6,882 bases of DNA from Rickettsiales bacterium (GTDB lineage: Bacteria > Pseudomonadota > Alphaproteobacteria > Rickettsiales > UBA1997). How positions within the stretch are numbered: position 1 is the stretch's first letter; each line of letters starts with the position of its first letter. The DNA lies in NCBI GenBank assembly GCA_023262945.1, contig JALQXY010000161.1, positions 1 through 6,882 on the forward strand. Direction: 5' to 3'. Under the pieces are notes generated by a model. That model was given only the letters and a program-made list of their open reading frames with translations, did no database searches and had not been told where the DNA came from. The position numbers and the translations under genes are program-made. Of the stretch, positions 4,393 to 6,882 are shown one piece after another.

Positions 4393-6578
4393 ATTATTCT
4401 GAACTTGAAATAGTTAAATATGATTTTACAGAAAATATCACTCATAGTTTACAAGATAATTATTTTGCCCAAAATTTATGGCCACTTGTATATATTATAG
4501 AAGGCGACAATAAAAATGATGATAAAAAAATTGCATATGTGGGAGAAACTACGGATGTAATTGCAAGAATGAGCACACATCTAAAAAATGAATTTAAAAA
4601 AGAACTGAATTCAGTTAACATCATAACAAGCAGTAAATTTAACAAGTCAGCAACTCTTGATATAGAATCCAATTTAATCAAATATATATCTGGCGAAGAT
4701 GGCTTTAAATTGTTGAACGGAAATCTAGGTTTAGCAAATCACAATTACTATCAAAAAAAGGAAATTTATTGGGAAATATTTAAATCAATATGGGATCAAT
4801 TAAGATCTAAAGGCGTTGTAAAAAGATCAATTGAAGATATTGAAAATTCTGACATTTTTAAATATTCACCATATAAAAGTCTTAATGAGGATCAAACAAG
4901 CAGTCTTCTGGAAATATTAAACCAACTCATCAAAAATGACTCAAAAAGAATTATTGTTGAAGGTGGAGCTGGCACTGGAAAATCAATCCTCGCTGTTTTT
5001 TTATTCAAGTTATTATCTTCAGACATAGAAGATTTTAGTTTTAAAGAATTTGGCACTTCAGAAGAAAAAATTATAGATCTTGTTAAAGAAATTAGGACAA
5101 AATATTCAGATATAAAAATGGGATTGGTTGTTCCTATGGCATCTTTTAGAAAAACTCTAAAAAAAACTTTTAAGAATGTAAAAGGTTTAAATCAAAGTAT
5201 GGTAATTGGACCATCTGAGGTTTCTAAAAGCAAATATGATTTGCTGGTTGTTGATGAGTCACACCGATTGAGAAGAAGAGTTAATCTCACAAATTATAAA
5301 TCTTTTGACGATACTTGTAAAAAACTAGGATTTAAATCGGAGTTAGCAACAGAACTAGATTGGATATTGAAACAATCAAAAAACACCATTTTATTTTATG
5401 ATGAGAATCAATCAATTAAACCAACTGATATAACCTCAGAAAAATTCAGAAGCTTAATTAATAGCAAGAATATACTAAAATTAAAATCACAATTCAGAGT
5501 TAAGGCAGGTAATGATTATGTGCAATTCATTGATTCTTTACTAAAAAATAATTTATCTCACAACTCAAAGTTTAACCATGCAAACTACAGCTTATTGTTA
5601 TTCGATAACTTAGAAGAAATGATTAAAGAGATAAAAACTAAAAATAATAAATATGGTTTATCAAGAATTATAGCAGGCTTTTCTTGGGAATGGATATCAA
5701 AGAACGATGATAGTTTGAAAGACATTAAAATTGGCGATTGTGAATTAAAGTGGAATAGTATTGCTGAAGATTGGATAAACTCAAAAAACTCAATAAATGA
5801 AGTTGGATGTATTCATACCGTGCAAGGTTATGATTTAAATTATTGCGGAATTATATTCGGTAACGAGATTTCATATGATCCAATCAGTGATAAAATTATT
5901 ATTAAACCAGAAAATTACCGCGATAAAAATGGTAAAAATTCAATAAAAGATCCTCAAGATCTAAAAAATTATATAATTAACATATATAAAACGATAATGT
6001 TAAGAGGTATAAAAGGAACTTATATTTATGCCTGCGATCCAAATCTAAAAAAATATTTCGAATCCTTTATTAACAAATTTCACAGCGCAATTCTTATACC
6101 TAATATTGTTTTTCTAACGCATAATATAAAGCCCTTCATAAATTCAATTCCATTTTATGATCTAAGAGTTAGCGCAGGAAGATTTAGCGAGTTACAAAAT
6201 GTAGATGATATAAAATGGATTAAAGCTCCAGATAATATTAAAATAAGTAAAGATTTGTTTGTTTGTCAGATAATAGGCGAATCAATGAATAGAATAATTC
6301 AAAATGGCTCTTATTGCCTTTTTAAGAAAGATTTTGGAGGCAGTAGAAATGGTAAAATTGTTTTGGTTGAAAGTTTAAATATCAAAGATTCTGATTTTGG
6401 ATCTTGTTATACGATAAAAGAATATCAAAGCATCAAATATGAAGATGAAAACGGATGGCAGCATCAATCAATTATATTAAAACCAAGATCAAATGACTCT
6501 AATTATAGAAATATTGAGCTGAAAGATGATGATTTACAAAAATTTAAAGTGGTTGGGATTTTTGAAAGAATAATTTAA
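4389..6578 (+). CDS. GIY-YIG nuclease / DUF2075 (Schlafen-g3) helicase / S24 peptidase-like fusion
   Basis: This 729-residue protein has three modules. Residues 30-100 are a GIY-YIG nuclease domain: VYII (34-37), AYVG (49-52), Arg60 and the metal-binding candidate Glu93. Residues about 165-555 are a superfamily 1 helicase of the DUF2075/Schlafen-group-3 type: Walker A GGAGTGKS (192-199), Walker B VVDESH (287-292), motif III FYDENQ (336-341), motif IV QFR (368-370), motif V HTVQGYDLNY (476-485) and motif VI MLRGIKGTYIYACD (537-550). Residues about 585-729 resemble the LexA/UmuD S24 fold: GESM gives catalytic-type Ser632, YTIKEY gives Lys677 (aligning with LexA VTVKRL), and RVSAG holds a possible Ala596-Gly597 cleavage site. 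No membrane segment or signal is seen. It overlaps the pyrophosphohydrolase gene by 4 bp. The function is not known to me; DNA or RNA cleavage with ATP-driven translocation, controlled by the S24 module, is inferred. Confidence 0.88.
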   Translation: MNYSELEIVKYDFTENITHSLQDNYFAQNLWPLVYIIEGDNKNDDKKIAYVGETTDVIARMSTHLKNEFKKELNSVNIITSSKFNKSATLDIESNLIKYISGEDGFKLLNGNLGLANHNYYQKKEIYWEIFKSIWDQLRSKGVVKRSIEDIENSDIFKYSPYKSLNEDQTSSLLEILNQLIKNDSKRIIVEGGAGTGKSILAVFLFKLLSSDIEDFSFKEFGTSEEKIIDLVKEIRTKYSDIKMGLVVPMASFRKTLKKTFKNVKGLNQSMVIGPSEVSKSKYDLLVVDESHRLRRRVNLTNYKSFDDTCKKLGFKSELATELDWILKQSKNTILFYDENQSIKPTDITSEKFRSLINSKNILKLKSQFRVKAGNDYVQFIDSLLKNNLSHNSKFNHANYSLLLFDNLEEMIKEIKTKNNKYGLSRIIAGFSWEWISKNDDSLKDIKIGDCELKWNSIAEDWINSKNSINEVGCIHTVQGYDLNYCGIIFGNEISYDPISDKIIIKPENYRDKNGKNSIKDPQDLKNYIINIYKTIMLRGIKGTYIYACDPNLKKYFESFINKFHSAILIPNIVFLTHNIKPFINSIPFYDLRVSAGRFSELQNVDDIKWIKAPDNIKISKDLFVCQIIGESMNRIIQNGSYCLFKKDFGGSRNGKIVLVESLNIKDSDFGSCYTIKEYQSIKYEDENGWQHQSIILKPRSNDSNYRNIELKDDDLQKFKVVGIFERII

Positions 6579-6601
6579 CTAAGAAGGTTTTTATAAAATA
6601 A

Positions 6602-6742
6602 ACTTGGCGTATAGATGGTGGTATATGGAGATTGCTTCGAGAAGAGTTAGAAAATCCAGTTATTCCCGGTAGATGTAATAGAAAAATAGAGATAAAATGT
6701 AATAATTTAAATTTAATCTGTAATATTTTTAAATTAAATTAA
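6602..6742 (+). pseudogene. Fragment resembling an IS5-family transposase
   Basis: An open stretch with no start codon (an in-frame TAA immediately precedes it) encodes RLLREELENPVIPGR and then NRKIEIK, about 6629-6694. This resembles the segment of IS5-family DDE transposases that reads .IPVIPGR.NRK..I.YD shortly before the catalytic Glu region. After NRKIEIK the similarity ends and the frame continues as A/T-rich codons to a TAA at 6740-6742. Only about 30 recognisable residues remain, so this is an inactive remnant. The assignment rests on memory of the family motif. Confidence 0.5.
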
Positions 6743-6882
6743 GCAATATCAAATTCTTCTTGATTGTAAAAGAGATTTTCTAAAGATTTATCTAATAATT
6801 TATAACATTTCTGTTGTTTAATATTCATTGGCTTTGTTAATTGATCTATCATAAATTCAAGAAAATAAATTAGAGAAAATTG
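6739..6882 (-). CDS. 3' end of an unidentified reading frame (runs off window)
   Basis: On the minus strand a frame is open from the window edge to a TAA at 6741-6739, giving 47 residues with no internal stop and ending QEEFDIA. Internal methionines at 6852 and 6828 are possible starts of a 37- or 29-residue peptide, but the open frame upstream of them suggests the tail of a longer gene. The composition is Lys/Gln/Leu-rich and likely helical. I do not recognise a family. In such A/T-rich DNA a 48-codon open stretch could also arise by chance. Confidence 0.35.
   Translation of the reverse strand, partial: QFSLIYFLEFMIDQLTKPMNIKQQKCYKLLDKSLENLFYNQEEFDIA

Overview
The window is strongly A+T-rich. 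It carries a bacterial housekeeping core (a tRNA-Gly gene, a BON-domain lipoprotein and the tRNA methylthiotransferase MtaB) flanked by accessory DNA: an ankyrin-repeat protein, a palindromic miniature element in several copies, a transposase remnant and a two-gene module that looks like a defence or stress system. A+T-rich DNA, weak Shine-Dalgarno signals, ankyrin proteins and palindromic repeats that invade genes together suggest an obligately host-associated alphaproteobacterium, most likely of the Rickettsiales. This is an inference from style and gene content; no marker gene in the window proves it.

Layout. Positions 1-300 hold two head-to-tail copies of a ~168 bp palindromic element with ~20 bp terminal inverted repeats. 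The left copy is cut by the window edge. A near-consensus sigma70 promoter at 373-401 leads into an ankyrin-repeat protein (439-1446). That gene converges, with 4 bp to spare, on a tRNA-Gly(GCC) gene on the minus strand (1451-1525), which has its own promoter at 1569-1597. A decayed left end of the same element (about 1657-1707) lies just before the lipoprotein gene (1727-2368), which is followed after 21 bp by mtaB (2390-3781). A third, complete element copy (3765-3933) sits on the 3' end of mtaB and supplies its last codons and its stop.

From 4063 to 6578 a small MazG-type nucleotide pyrophosphohydrolase gene overlaps, by an ATGA, a 729-residue protein. The large protein joins three modules: an N-terminal GIY-YIG nuclease domain, a Schlafen-group-3/DUF2075 superfamily 1 helicase domain, and a C-terminal LexA/UmuD-like S24 domain. 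The S24 domain keeps the Ser-Lys pair and an Ala-Gly dipeptide spaced like a LexA self-cleavage site. The tight coupling, the domain content and the flanking mobile-element debris make this pair the most interesting part of the window. Its plausible role is a damage- or phage-responsive system that combines nucleotide-pool hydrolysis with a nuclease-helicase.

The right end (6579-6882) has a short fragment resembling an IS5-family transposase and the 3' end of an unidentified minus-strand reading frame that runs off the window.
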